In this document: positions 26,864 to 35,063 of the stretch, piece by piece
Layout of the letters: each line of letters opens with the position of its first letter
Numbering within the stretch: the first letter of the stretch is position 1
Source: Tropicimonas sp. IMCC6043
GTDB lineage: Bacteria > Pseudomonadota > Alphaproteobacteria > Rhodobacterales > Rhodobacteraceae
Assembly (NCBI RefSeq): GCF_004146235.1
Contig: NZ_SELO01000010.1
Span: 54,704-118,703, forward strand
DNA: 64,000 nucleotides
Reading direction: 5' to 3'
Notes under the pieces: generated by a model
The model's input: the letters and a program-made list of their open reading frames with translations, nothing else
What the model was told of the DNA's origin: nothing
The model's database searches: none
Program-made: the position numbers and the translations under genes

Positions 26864-27952
26864 TCAGCGATAGGGGTAGCCGGCCTTTTCCATGTTGGCG
26901 GCATAGAGCTTGAAGGCGTCGACCACCTTTCCGGCGCGCTCCGAAGACGCGGCGACCTCGTCCCAGAAGCCCTCGGCGTCCTTCACCACGGTCGCCCATT
27001 CCTCCGGCGGGATCGAGGTGAGTTCCATCTTCTCGCCTTCGACGCGCAGCTTGGCCTCGCCGCCCCAATACCAGCCGAGCCGGTAGTAGTGCGACTGGTC
27101 GATGGTGATCCTGTAAAGCTCCTGCAAATGCGGAGGCACCTTCTCCCAGCTTTCGGTGTTGGCGAAATAGGAGCCGAACCAGGCGCCGGTCACCGAGTTG
27201 GTGAGCGCATAGTTGCAGACATCGGCCCAGCCGACCTCGTAGGCTTCGGTGAAGCCGCACCAGGCCACGCCGTCCAGTTCGCCGGTCTGCATGGCGACTT
27301 CCACGTCGTCCCACGGCACCGTCACCGGGATCAAGCCGTATTTCGAGAGGAACCTGCCCGCGGTCGGAACGCCGAAGACGCGCAGGCCGTTCATGTCCGC
27401 CAGCGAGCGGATCGGCTTGTCCACGGTGAAGATGTGCAGCGGATCCCAGGCACCGGCACTGAGCCAGGTGACGTTCTCGACCTCGTTATACGCCTCTTCC
27501 CAGATCTCCTGCAGCCCATAGTAGCGGAACAGTGCCGTCACATCGAGCGAGTAGCGGGTCGCGAAGGGGAAGTAGCCGCCGAAGACCGAGATGTCGACCG
27601 GCGATGCCATCGTCGCCTCGTCCGACTGCACGGCGTCGAGCGTGCCATTTTGCAGCGCACGGAACAGCTCGGAGGTGGGGACGAGCTGGTCCGCGTAATA
27701 GAGCTCGATCTCCATTTCACCATTCGCCGCGGCGTTGAAGGCGTCGATCTGCGGTTTGATCACGTGCGCGCCGAGCGGGGCGCCGGAATAGGTCTGCAGC
27801 CGCCAGCGGATCGGCGCCTGTGCGTTGACATAGGGCGCCGACAGCGTGGTCGCCGCGGCTGCGGCACCACCGATGCTCGCGGTCTTGAGGAACTTGCGCC
27901 GCGAGGTGAGAATCTTCTCGGAGGGCGAGGCCGGCTTTATCAGTTTGGACAT
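26864..27952 (-). CDS. TRAP transporter substrate-binding protein (DctP family, Tat-exported)
   Basis: A 362-residue periplasmic binding protein of a TRAP transporter. The N-terminus has an exact twin-arginine motif SRRKFLK (about 17-23) followed by an Ala-rich hydrophobic stretch ending VNAQA, so it is exported folded. The body has DctP-like segments (NGLRVFGVPTAG, PVTVPWDDVEVAMQTGELDGVAW). The start at 27952 has AAGGAG 10 bases upstream. It works with the DctQ and DctM genes upstream on the same strand. The ligand is unknown. Confidence 0.9.
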   Translation of the reverse strand: MSKLIKPASPSEKILTSRRKFLKTASIGGAAAAATTLSAPYVNAQAPIRWRLQTYSGAPLGAHVIKPQIDAFNAAANGEMEIELYYADQLVPTSELFRALQNGTLDAVQSDEATMASPVDISVFGGYFPFATRYSLDVTALFRYYGLQEIWEEAYNEVENVTWLSAGAWDPLHIFTVDKPIRSLADMNGLRVFGVPTAGRFLSKYGLIPVTVPWDDVEVAMQTGELDGVAWCGFTEAYEVGWADVCNYALTNSVTGAWFGSYFANTESWEKVPPHLQELYRITIDQSHYYRLGWYWGGEAKLRVEGEKMELTSIPPEEWATVVKDAEGFWDEVAASSERAGKVVDAFKLYAANMEKAGYPYR

Positions 27953-28014
27953 CTTCAATTTCTCCTTGTTGGTCTCGGGGTCATGTCCGGCCTCTTCGGC
28001 GGGCCGGTATCGGG

Positions 28015-29352
28015 TCATCCGCGCAGGCGGATCTGTTGCGGCAGCCAGAGCGCGATCTGGGGAAAGATCATCAGGAGCGCGATGGTAATCACCATCATCA
28101 GGGCGAAGGGCCAGATCGAGCGGTAAATGTCGACAAGCGTGATCTCCTTTGGCGCGAGCGAGCGCATCAGGAAGAGGTTATAGCCGAAAGGCGGCGTGAT
28201 ATACGCGATCTGGCAGGTGATCGTGTAGAGGATGCCATACCAGACGATCTGGTTGCCGATGCCCAGTTCGAGCGATTTCACCAGTGGAATGTAGAGCGGC
28301 GCGACGATGACCAGCATGGCGGTGTCGTCAAGGAACATCCCCATGACGATGAAGCTGAGCTGCATCAGGATGATCAGCGTCCAGGGGTTCACGTCCCAGC
28401 GGCTGATGAAGAGGCTCTCGATGGCGCGGCTGGCGCCGATCCCGTCGAAGATCGCGCCGAAGGCCAGCGCGGCGAGGATGAGCCAGAGGAACATGCAGGA
28501 GACAGCGAGCGTCTTCTTGGCGGTCTCATGGAACACGCTCCAGCTCAGGCGGTGCTTGTAGAGCGCGGCGAGCGTCGCCGAGGTGGCGCCCACGGCCGAG
28601 CTTTCCACGAGGCTCGTGTAGCCCATCACGAAGAGCCCGGTCATGAAGAAGAAGATCAGCAGCGGAATGACCCCGGCGCTGAGGAGCCGCAGCTTGTCGC
28701 GCAGCGGCATGTTCAGTTCCTCGTCGTCCACGACCGGAGCGAGCGCGGGGTTCAGGCGGCAACGGAGCCAGATGTAGAGCAGGAACATCGTCGCCATGAT
28801 CAGCCCGGGGAACACGCCCGCGAGCCAGAGCTGGCTGACCGGGGCGCGGGCAATCATGCCGAAGAGCACCAGAACGACCGAGGGAGGGATCAGGATGCCG
28901 AGCGAGGAGCCACCTTGAACCACACCCGAGATCAGCACCTTGTCGTAGCCCCGTCGCAGCATCTCCGGCAGGGCGATCGTGGCGCCGATGGCCATGCCGG
29001 CCACCGAAAGGCCGTTCATCGCCGAGATGATGACCATAAGCAAAACCGTCCCGATGGCGAGCCCGCCCGGCATCCGCCCGAAGAAGACGTGGAACATCCG
29101 GTAGAGATCTTCGGCGATGCCCGATTCCGACAGCACGTAGCCCATGTAGATGAACAGAGGCAGAGTGAGCATCGGGAACCAGTTGAACAGCTTGAACGCC
29201 TGGCTGAACGGCATTTCCACCCCGCCTGTGCCGTAGAGCAGCAGCGCCGCGGCCGAGGCGACGAAGCCGATGGCCCCGAACACCCGCTGTCCGGTGGACA
29301 GCAGCAGCAGCATCGACAGGAACATCAGGATCGCGATCAGTTCGTAGCTCAT
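28015..29352 (-). CDS. TRAP transporter large permease (DctM)
   Basis: A 445-residue membrane protein with about twelve hydrophobic segments, the ion-coupled translocator of a TRAP system. Family patterns are NGLSVAGMAIGATIALPEMLRRGY and GSSLGILIPPSVV, with FLDDTAMLVIVAPLYIPL near the C-terminal half. Its ATG overlaps the DctQ stop (ATGA). A longer in-frame extension upstream is the DctQ coding region in another frame and is not used. Confidence 0.92.
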   Translation of the reverse strand: MSYELIAILMFLSMLLLLSTGQRVFGAIGFVASAAALLLYGTGGVEMPFSQAFKLFNWFPMLTLPLFIYMGYVLSESGIAEDLYRMFHVFFGRMPGGLAIGTVLLMVIISAMNGLSVAGMAIGATIALPEMLRRGYDKVLISGVVQGGSSLGILIPPSVVLVLFGMIARAPVSQLWLAGVFPGLIMATMFLLYIWLRCRLNPALAPVVDDEELNMPLRDKLRLLSAGVIPLLIFFFMTGLFVMGYTSLVESSAVGATSATLAALYKHRLSWSVFHETAKKTLAVSCMFLWLILAALAFGAIFDGIGASRAIESLFISRWDVNPWTLIILMQLSFIVMGMFLDDTAMLVIVAPLYIPLVKSLELGIGNQIVWYGILYTITCQIAYITPPFGYNLFLMRSLAPKEITLVDIYRSIWPFALMMVITIALLMIFPQIALWLPQQIRLRG

Positions 29353-29864
29353 TCGGCAAACGCCTTCGTGCGCAATGCCTCGATATGCTTGAAGATCAGC
29401 GAGACGGTCTGGAGGATCATCAGGACAATGCAGACCAGCATCAGCGCCTTGATCGGGATGACGCTTGGATTCCACATCGAGAATCGCCGTTCGTCGGTCT
29501 CGATGGCGTATTTCAGCGACGACCATGAGCCGATCATCATGACCACCAGATAGAACAGGAGGAAGGGCAGCGTGGCGAGGTCCATGCGATGTTTTCCGAA
29601 GCGGCTGAAGCTGGCGTAGAACAGGTCCATCCGGACATGTTCATCGTCCTTCAACGTCACCGGACCGCCGAGGAAGTAATAGGCCGCGAGCGTGAACTGG
29701 GCGAATTCCACGCACCAGTGGAGCGGTATGTTGATCAGGTTCCTGGTCACAGCGTCGAGCAGCAGTACCGCGATCATCAGGAAGATCAGGTACATCGCGA
29801 GGATGCCCACATAGTTCGAAATCCGGTCCATCGCGCGCATGTAGATCCTGATCGCCTTTGGCAT
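29349..29864 (-). CDS. TRAP transporter small permease (DctQ)
   Basis: A 171-residue, four-helix membrane protein of the DctQ family. It begins MPKAIRIYMRAMDRISNYVG and contains the conserved WCVEFAQFTLAAYYFLGG and DDEHVRMDLFY segments. GGAGGG lies 5 bases before the ATG. It sits 42 bp after the DeoR regulator on the same strand and heads the transporter genes. Confidence 0.92.
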   Translation of the reverse strand: MPKAIRIYMRAMDRISNYVGILAMYLIFLMIAVLLLDAVTRNLINIPLHWCVEFAQFTLAAYYFLGGPVTLKDDEHVRMDLFYASFSRFGKHRMDLATLPFLLFYLVVMMIGSWSSLKYAIETDERRFSMWNPSVIPIKALMLVCIVLMILQTVSLIFKHIEALRTKAFAE

Positions 29865-29905
29865 CCGCCCTCCGTCCTTCCGTAGTGTCGTGTCGCCGAG
29901 CCGGG

Positions 29906-30661
29906 TCAATGCACGCGCACCCCCGCGGCCTTCAATGCGTCGGCGAGCTGCCCGCCGGGCGGCATTTCCGAGACAAGCACATCGATTTTCGCAAGTCGAC
30001 AGACTCGGAACGCCGCGCGGTGCCCGAATTTCTTCGAATGCGCCAAAACGACAGCGTTTCTCGCCTGTTCGATCATCGATCGGGCAATCTGTGCTTCGTC
30101 GAAATCCGCATCCATCGCCCCGGCCTCGGCATCGAGCGCCGAGACGGTGAGGATCGCGTGGTCGGCTTGGAAACGCTCGATCTGTTCGATAACCGACGCC
30201 CCCAAGGTCTGCGAATTGTCTGCGCCATAGGCGCCGCCCAGAAGATAGAGCCTGTGCCCGGCCGGCTGCTCGCCCAGTCGCTGCGCAATCCCCAACGAGT
30301 TGGTGATGACCGTGAGTCCTCCGCGAATAGCCAGCGCGTCGGCACAGGCCAGTGTCGTCGTGCCTGTATCCATGAAGAGCGTGTCGCCGTCCTCGACGAT
30401 CTCCGCCAGCTTGCGGCCGATCTCGGCCTTCGCCCCGGCATCCTCGACAAGGCGCTCCCGGTGGCTGCCCTCGGTCAGGAGCTTGAACCTGCGCGCGCCG
30501 CCCCGGATCTTCTGGAGCGCCCCGACGCTGGCAAGCGCCTGCAAGTCGCGGCGGGCGGTCTCCAGAGACATCCCGAACATGGCAGCCAGCGCCTCGACCG
30601 AGACCTCGCCCTGGCGGGCCACGATCTCCAGAATTCTGGCCTGGCGGTCTTTCGGTTTCAC
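29906..30661 (-). CDS. DeoR/GlpR-family transcriptional repressor
   Basis: A 251-residue DeoR-type regulator. The N-terminal winged helix starts PKDRQARILEIVARQGEVSVEALA and contains SLETARRDLQALA; the C-terminal sugar-phosphate domain has DTGTTTLACADAL and LLGGAYGADNSQTLG. The start is GTG 30661; the only upstream ATG is out of frame. It is the first gene of the long minus-strand series (TRAP, GS-like, ALDH, ADH) and divergent from the GlpA-like/kinase operon, so it probably represses both. GlpR-like regulators sense glycerol 3-phosphate or related phosphates, which fits the kinase opposite. Confidence 0.9.
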   Translation of the reverse strand: MKPKDRQARILEIVARQGEVSVEALAAMFGMSLETARRDLQALASVGALQKIRGGARRFKLLTEGSHRERLVEDAGAKAEIGRKLAEIVEDGDTLFMDTGTTTLACADALAIRGGLTVITNSLGIAQRLGEQPAGHRLYLLGGAYGADNSQTLGASVIEQIERFQADHAILTVSALDAEAGAMDADFDEAQIARSMIEQARNAVVLAHSKKFGHRAAFRVCRLAKIDVLVSEMPPGGQLADALKAAGVRVH

Positions 30662-30734
30662 GCATGTCCCCCGTCTCTCCGGCAAGGAGACTGTGCCGGA
30701 TGCGACCGTGTCAACAAAAATCAGGCGTGAAACC

Positions 30735-30771
30735 TGACCGAATTTACCATTCTTCCGCGAGAAATTGACCG
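30735..30771. promoter_or_regulatory. Possible DeoR operator: two TGACCG boxes 31 bp apart
   Basis: In the 186-bp divergent gap the word TGACCG occurs at 30735 and 30766, three helical turns apart, each next to an AT-rich flank (CGAATTT before, AGAAATT beside). Direct repeats of this spacing would suit a DeoR-type regulator of both flanking operons. No consensus for this protein is known to me. Confidence 0.3.
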
Positions 30772-30847
30772 TTCGGGCGATTTCTGCAATGGATTCGGAA
30801 GATCCGCGCCTTCGCGGGTTCGTCGGCCGGCATGAAGGGCAGACCCG

Positions 30848-32251
30848 ATGGTGCAATCGCAGGGAACGAGGCAGCGCTATGACGTTGCGGTGATCGGCGC
30901 CGGCGTCATAGGCTGTGCAACGGCACGGCGCTACGCGATCGCCGGCGCCAGGGTGCTGCTGCTTGAAAAGGCCGCTGACATCCTCGACGGGGCTTCGAAG
31001 GGCAACAGTGCGATCCTGCACACCGGCTTCGACGCGCCACCGGGGTCGGTCGAGGCAGCCTGCGTGGCGGAAGGCTATCGCGAGTATCTGGACATCCGGG
31101 AAAAGCTCGGCCTGCCGCTCCTGCGCACCGGTGCGCTGGTCATCGCCTGGACCGACGAACAGGAGGCCGCCCTTCCCGAGCTGATAGATCAGGCCCGGGC
31201 CAATGGCGTCGACGATGTGCAAATGCTGTCGCGACAGGAGACCCTGAGCCGCGAGCCCGGGCTCGCCCCGACCCTCCGCGCCAGCTTCCGCGTGCCGGGA
31301 GAATCCATCATCGACCCCTGGTCCGCGCCGCTGGCCTATCTCGGCCAGGCGCTCGCACATGGCGCCGAACTGCGGCGCAACAGCGAGGTCCTCGGCGGAC
31401 GTTTCGACGGCGAGGAATGGGAGCTTCGGCTGGCCGGGGAGAGCGTCCGGGCGCGGCTGGTGATCAACGCGGCCGGGCTTTTCGCCGATGAGGTCGATCT
31501 CGCCCTTATCGGGACCCGCGATTTCACGACGCGACCGCGCAAGGGACAGTTCGTGGTCTACGACAAGCCGGCCGCCGCGCTTGCCTCCCACATCCTTCTG
31601 CCGGTGCCGACGAAGATCACCAAGGGAGTCGTGGTCTGCCCGACCGCCTTTGGAAACCTCCTCGTCGGACCAACGGCGGAGGACCAGACCGACCGGCGCA
31701 CCGCCCGGCTGGTGCCCGAAGCGCTCGCCGCGCTGCGCCGCCGCGGCGAGGAGATCCTGCCGGCGCTGAAGGAGCACACGGTCACCGCGATCTATGCCGG
31801 CCTGCGTCCCGCCACCGAATTCAAGGATTACTGCATCCGCTCCCATGAGGGTCTGAACTACGTCACCATCGGCGGCATCCGGTCGACAGGGCTGACATCT
31901 GCGCTCGGCACGGCCTCTTATGTCTTTGGCCTCACCGAGGCTGCCGGCTTCGGTTTCGACGCGCCGGACGAAATCGCCTGGCCGAATGTCGCCAATATCA
32001 GCGAGGCCGGGGAACGCGACTGGCAGCGTCCGGGCAACGGCGGAGTGGTCTGCCAGTGCGAGCTGGTGACGCGCCGCGAGATCGAGGCAGCCCTGGAGGG
32101 GCCGCTCGGCGCGCGCAGCCTGGCGGGGCTGAAACGGCGGACACGGGTGACAATGGGGCGATGCCAGGGGTTCCATTGCTCGGCGCGACTGGCGAAGATG
32201 ACGCGCGATGTCTTCGACACGCCGATGGCGGAAAGGCTCGACCATGACTAG
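30848..32251 (+). CDS. GlpA-like FAD dehydrogenase with BFD-type [2Fe-2S] domain
   Basis: A 467-residue flavoprotein like the anaerobic glycerol-3-phosphate dehydrogenase subunit GlpA. The FAD motif is VIGAGVIGCATARRYA (17-22), with a DAO-type catalytic domain to about 370 and a C-terminal BFD-like iron-sulfur domain with cysteines C402, C404, C439 and C444 (CQC ... GRCQGFHC). It oxidises a polyol phosphate or 2-hydroxy acid and passes electrons through the cluster. It overlaps the next gene by 8 bp, and both precede a glycerol-kinase-like gene. Confidence 0.87.
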   Translation: MVQSQGTRQRYDVAVIGAGVIGCATARRYAIAGARVLLLEKAADILDGASKGNSAILHTGFDAPPGSVEAACVAEGYREYLDIREKLGLPLLRTGALVIAWTDEQEAALPELIDQARANGVDDVQMLSRQETLSREPGLAPTLRASFRVPGESIIDPWSAPLAYLGQALAHGAELRRNSEVLGGRFDGEEWELRLAGESVRARLVINAAGLFADEVDLALIGTRDFTTRPRKGQFVVYDKPAAALASHILLPVPTKITKGVVVCPTAFGNLLVGPTAEDQTDRRTARLVPEALAALRRRGEEILPALKEHTVTAIYAGLRPATEFKDYCIRSHEGLNYVTIGGIRSTGLTSALGTASYVFGLTEAAGFGFDAPDEIAWPNVANISEAGERDWQRPGNGGVVCQCELVTRREIEAALEGPLGARSLAGLKRRTRVTMGRCQGFHCSARLAKMTRDVFDTPMAERLDHD

Positions 32252-33461
32252 GCTTCCGGCAGAGGTCGATGTCGCCATCATCGGCGGTGGTCCGGCCGGA
32301 CTGTCGGCGGCAGCGGAACTGAAGCGGCTTGGCGTCGCGTCCGTGCTGGTGCTGGAGCGCGACTCCGAAGCTGGCGGTGTTCCTCGCCTGTGTGGCCATT
32401 CACCCTTCGGTTTCCGGGAGTTCCACCGCCCGATGTTCGGGCCGGCGTTCGCGCGCGCCCTCGTTGCGCGTGCCCGCGAGGCCGGTGCCGACATACGGCC
32501 GGCCACGACGGTGACATCGCTCGGACCCGGGCCGCGCCTGACCGTCACGTCGGACGAGGGCGTCGCGGAGATCGCCGCGCGCGCCGTCCTCGTCGCCACC
32601 GGAGCGCGGGAAGCGAGCCGCGCCGAACGGCTGATCGGCGGCTCGAAGCCCGGCGGGGTCATGGTCACCGGCGCGCTTCAGGGGCTGGTCTATGGCGCCG
32701 GGGCGCGGCCCTTCCGCCGGCCGCTGATCCTCGGCACGGAGCTCGTATCCTTTTCGGCGATCCTGACCTGCCGGCATGCCAGCATTCGGCCGGTGGCGAT
32801 GGTGGAACCATCGGAACGGATCGTGGCCCGTGCTCCGTCCGGCCTTCTGCCTCAAGTGCTGGGCATCCCGCTTTACCTGGCGACCGACATCGCAGAGATC
32901 CGGGGCGGCGAACGAGTCGAGGCCGTGGTCCTGGCGACGGCAACCGGCGATGTAACGATCGAGACGGACGGGGTGGTGGTGACCGGGCGGTTCCGTCCGG
33001 AATCCACGCTGGCACGACTTGGCGGGCTGGAGATCGACACCCACACCGGCGGGCCGAGCGTCGATACATGCGGGCGCAGCTCCGAGCCGGGCTTCTATGC
33101 GGCGGGGAACATCCTTCGCCCCGTCGAGACGGCGGGGCGCTGCTGGGAGGAGGGCCGCGCCGTCGCACGAGCGATCGCCCGAGACCTCGCTGCACCGGCG
33201 GCGGACCGCGGCGCGACGGTCACGCTCGCGGAGGGTCCACTGCGATACGTCATGCCGCAACGACTGAGCAGTGACGGCCCGCCGGCACTGAACGAGCTGC
33301 AGCTGCGCGCTGACCGGCCCGCGCGGGGGCGGCTCAGCCTGCGCGCGGAAGGGCGCGAGATCCTCGGCCACAAGGTCTCGGTGCGTCCCGAGCGCCGCAT
33401 CCGCATTCCCCTGCCGGCCGGCAACTACCCGGTTCAGGTCGTGTTCGAGGAAGAGCCATGA
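32244..33461 (+). CDS. NAD(P)/FAD-dependent oxidoreductase (partner of the GlpA-like subunit)
   Basis: A 405-residue pyridine-nucleotide-disulfide-type flavoprotein with GGGPAG (14-19), VLVATGAREASRAER, and a C-terminal FAD segment GFYAAGNILRPVETAG. Beyond about residue 325 there is an 80-residue extension rich in beta-type residues, which I cannot assign. GlpA-like plus this type of flavoprotein plus GlpK is an arrangement known from other bacteria (a NoxC-like subunit), so the two flavoproteins may form one complex. Start ATG 32244 overlaps the previous stop. Confidence 0.85.
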   Translation: MTRLPAEVDVAIIGGGPAGLSAAAELKRLGVASVLVLERDSEAGGVPRLCGHSPFGFREFHRPMFGPAFARALVARAREAGADIRPATTVTSLGPGPRLTVTSDEGVAEIAARAVLVATGAREASRAERLIGGSKPGGVMVTGALQGLVYGAGARPFRRPLILGTELVSFSAILTCRHASIRPVAMVEPSERIVARAPSGLLPQVLGIPLYLATDIAEIRGGERVEAVVLATATGDVTIETDGVVVTGRFRPESTLARLGGLEIDTHTGGPSVDTCGRSSEPGFYAAGNILRPVETAGRCWEEGRAVARAIARDLAAPAADRGATVTLAEGPLRYVMPQRLSSDGPPALNELQLRADRPARGRLSLRAEGREILGHKVSVRPERRIRIPLPAGNYPVQVVFEEEP

Positions 33462-34912
33462 CCCGCATTCTCGCCATCGACCAGGGGACGACGAGCACGC
33501 GCGCGGTTGCCTTGGACGACAGCGGTCAGGCGCGTGTCCTCGCGTCCGTCGAACATCGCCAGATCTACCCGCGCCCGGGATGGGTCGAGCACGACCCCGA
33601 GGAGTTGCTCCGAAACGTCTCCGACTGCATCGAGAGTGCCGGACGCGATTTCGCGGCGGTCGGGATCGACAACCAGGGTGAAAGCTGCCTCGCCTGGAAC
33701 CGACGGACTGGCGAAGCGATCAGCCCGGTGATCGTCTGGCAAGACGAACGCACCGCAGCGGACAACGAACGCCTTCGCAGTGACGGCGCCGAAGCGTTGA
33801 CGATGGCGCGCGCCGGCCTGCATCTGGACGCGTATTTCTCCGCGTCCAAGCTCGGTTGGATCCTAAAGAACGTGCCGGAGGCGCAACGCCTCGCTGGAGC
33901 CGGCAACCTCTGCCTCGGGACGACCGATGCTTTCTTCCGTCACCGGCTCACCGGCCGGTTCGAGACCGATGTCGCGACCGCGTCGCGCACGTCGCTGATG
34001 AAACTGGCCACTTGCACCTGGGACGCGGATCTCTGCGCGCTGTTCGGCGTGCCGGTCGATTGCCTGCCCGATATTACGGAAACCCACGGAGAGCTTGGCG
34101 AGATTACCGGCTGCGGGCATCCCCTGACGGCGAGCATCGTCGATCAGCAGGCCGCGCTGCGCGGGCATGGGTGCCAGCACCCCGGCGATGCCAAGATCAC
34201 CTTCGGAACCGGCGCCTTCGTGCTGGCGCTGGCCGGTCCGGAGGCCCCCGATTCCGGCCAGGGTCCGGTGCCGACCGTGGCCTGGGCACGCGCCGGCGCA
34301 GCCCCGGTCTACGCGCTCGAGGGTGGGGTCCACGCGGCGGCCGCGGCGCTGAACTGGGCGCGGAAGCTCGGCCTCTTTGATGACTGGACGGAGATCGCCG
34401 GGTTTGACCGGCCGACGGCCGTATCCCGCGGCATCGTCTTCGTTCCCGCGCTCGCGGGTCTTGCCTGCCCGCACTGGGACCGGCGCACCAAGGGAAGCTG
34501 GATGGGCCTGGGGCTGGATGCCGATCCGATGGACCTTGTTCAGGCGGTTCTCGAGGGCATTGCCTTTCGGACCGCGGAGGTTGTGACGTCGATGGAGAGC
34601 CTTGCGCCGGTCTCGCAGCAGATCTCGATCGATGGCGGCATGACTCGCAACCCGTGGTTCTGCCAGTTCCTGGCGGATTGTCTGGGCCGCGAACTGCGCG
34701 TGTCGCACGAACGGGAACTGACCGCGATCGGCACCGCGCTGCTCGCAGCCGAAACCGCAGGCTGCACAATCGAGCCGCCGTCAGGAGGCGATGTCATTGA
34801 ACCCAGAGCGCAACCGGCGCACTGGGCCGAGACCTTCCGGCAGGCCCGCGCGCTGGCGCAGACCTACGCGCGGCAGCGGCCCGACGGCGGGAAGACACTC
34901 GGGACCGCCTGA
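33458..34912 (+). CDS. FGGY-family carbohydrate kinase, glycerol kinase-like
   Basis: A 484-residue FGGY kinase closest in look to glycerol kinase: DQGTTSTRAVALD (about 7-19), YPRPGWVEHDPEEL, VIVWQDERTA, a FGTGAF segment, and SIDGGMTRNPWFCQFLADCLG. GlpK normally has GITNQRET where this protein has GIDNQGES, so the polyol may differ from glycerol. It overlaps the upstream oxidoreductase (ATGA). Phosphorylation here followed by oxidation by the GlpA-like enzyme makes a coherent pathway to a triose-like phosphate. Confidence 0.85.
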   Translation: MTRILAIDQGTTSTRAVALDDSGQARVLASVEHRQIYPRPGWVEHDPEELLRNVSDCIESAGRDFAAVGIDNQGESCLAWNRRTGEAISPVIVWQDERTAADNERLRSDGAEALTMARAGLHLDAYFSASKLGWILKNVPEAQRLAGAGNLCLGTTDAFFRHRLTGRFETDVATASRTSLMKLATCTWDADLCALFGVPVDCLPDITETHGELGEITGCGHPLTASIVDQQAALRGHGCQHPGDAKITFGTGAFVLALAGPEAPDSGQGPVPTVAWARAGAAPVYALEGGVHAAAAALNWARKLGLFDDWTEIAGFDRPTAVSRGIVFVPALAGLACPHWDRRTKGSWMGLGLDADPMDLVQAVLEGIAFRTAEVVTSMESLAPVSQQISIDGGMTRNPWFCQFLADCLGRELRVSHERELTAIGTALLAAETAGCTIEPPSGGDVIEPRAQPAHWAETFRQARALAQTYARQRPDGGKTLGTA

Positions 34913-35034
34913 CGCTACTGTCCTTTCCGCGCGCAACCACGGGCGGCCAGAAGATGCGGACGAGCGCCCCGCAGGTCGCCTCTCGCGCGCGAAGCCCCCC
35001 ATTGATGGACCTCGGCTCGTGCCCGCGTGTTTTG

Positions 35035-35063
35035 ATACGGCCCCATATTACATCGGTCCGTAT
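35035..35063. promoter_or_regulatory. Imperfect palindrome before the MarR-HlyD gene (candidate operator)
   Basis: GATACGGCCCCA on the left and TCGGTCCGTATT on the right match at 10 of 12 inverted positions (ATACGG-CC / GG-CCGTAT), centred about 35049. Such palindromes are typical MarR autoregulatory sites. The first possible start codon of the gene lies at its right edge, so a bound repressor would block transcription initiation or the leader. Confidence 0.55.

Noticed and set aside
24011..28126. A 1371-codon open frame on the plus strand
   Set aside because: It is antisense to the alcohol dehydrogenase, ALDH, GS-like and TRAP genes, whose motifs are intact. Long antisense frames are expected from GC-rich codon bias, and the translation has no recognisable domain.
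29906..32668. DeoR frame extended to 920 codons
   Set aside because: The part beyond the GTG at 30661 is antisense to the GlpA-like gene. The DeoR domain begins right after that GTG.
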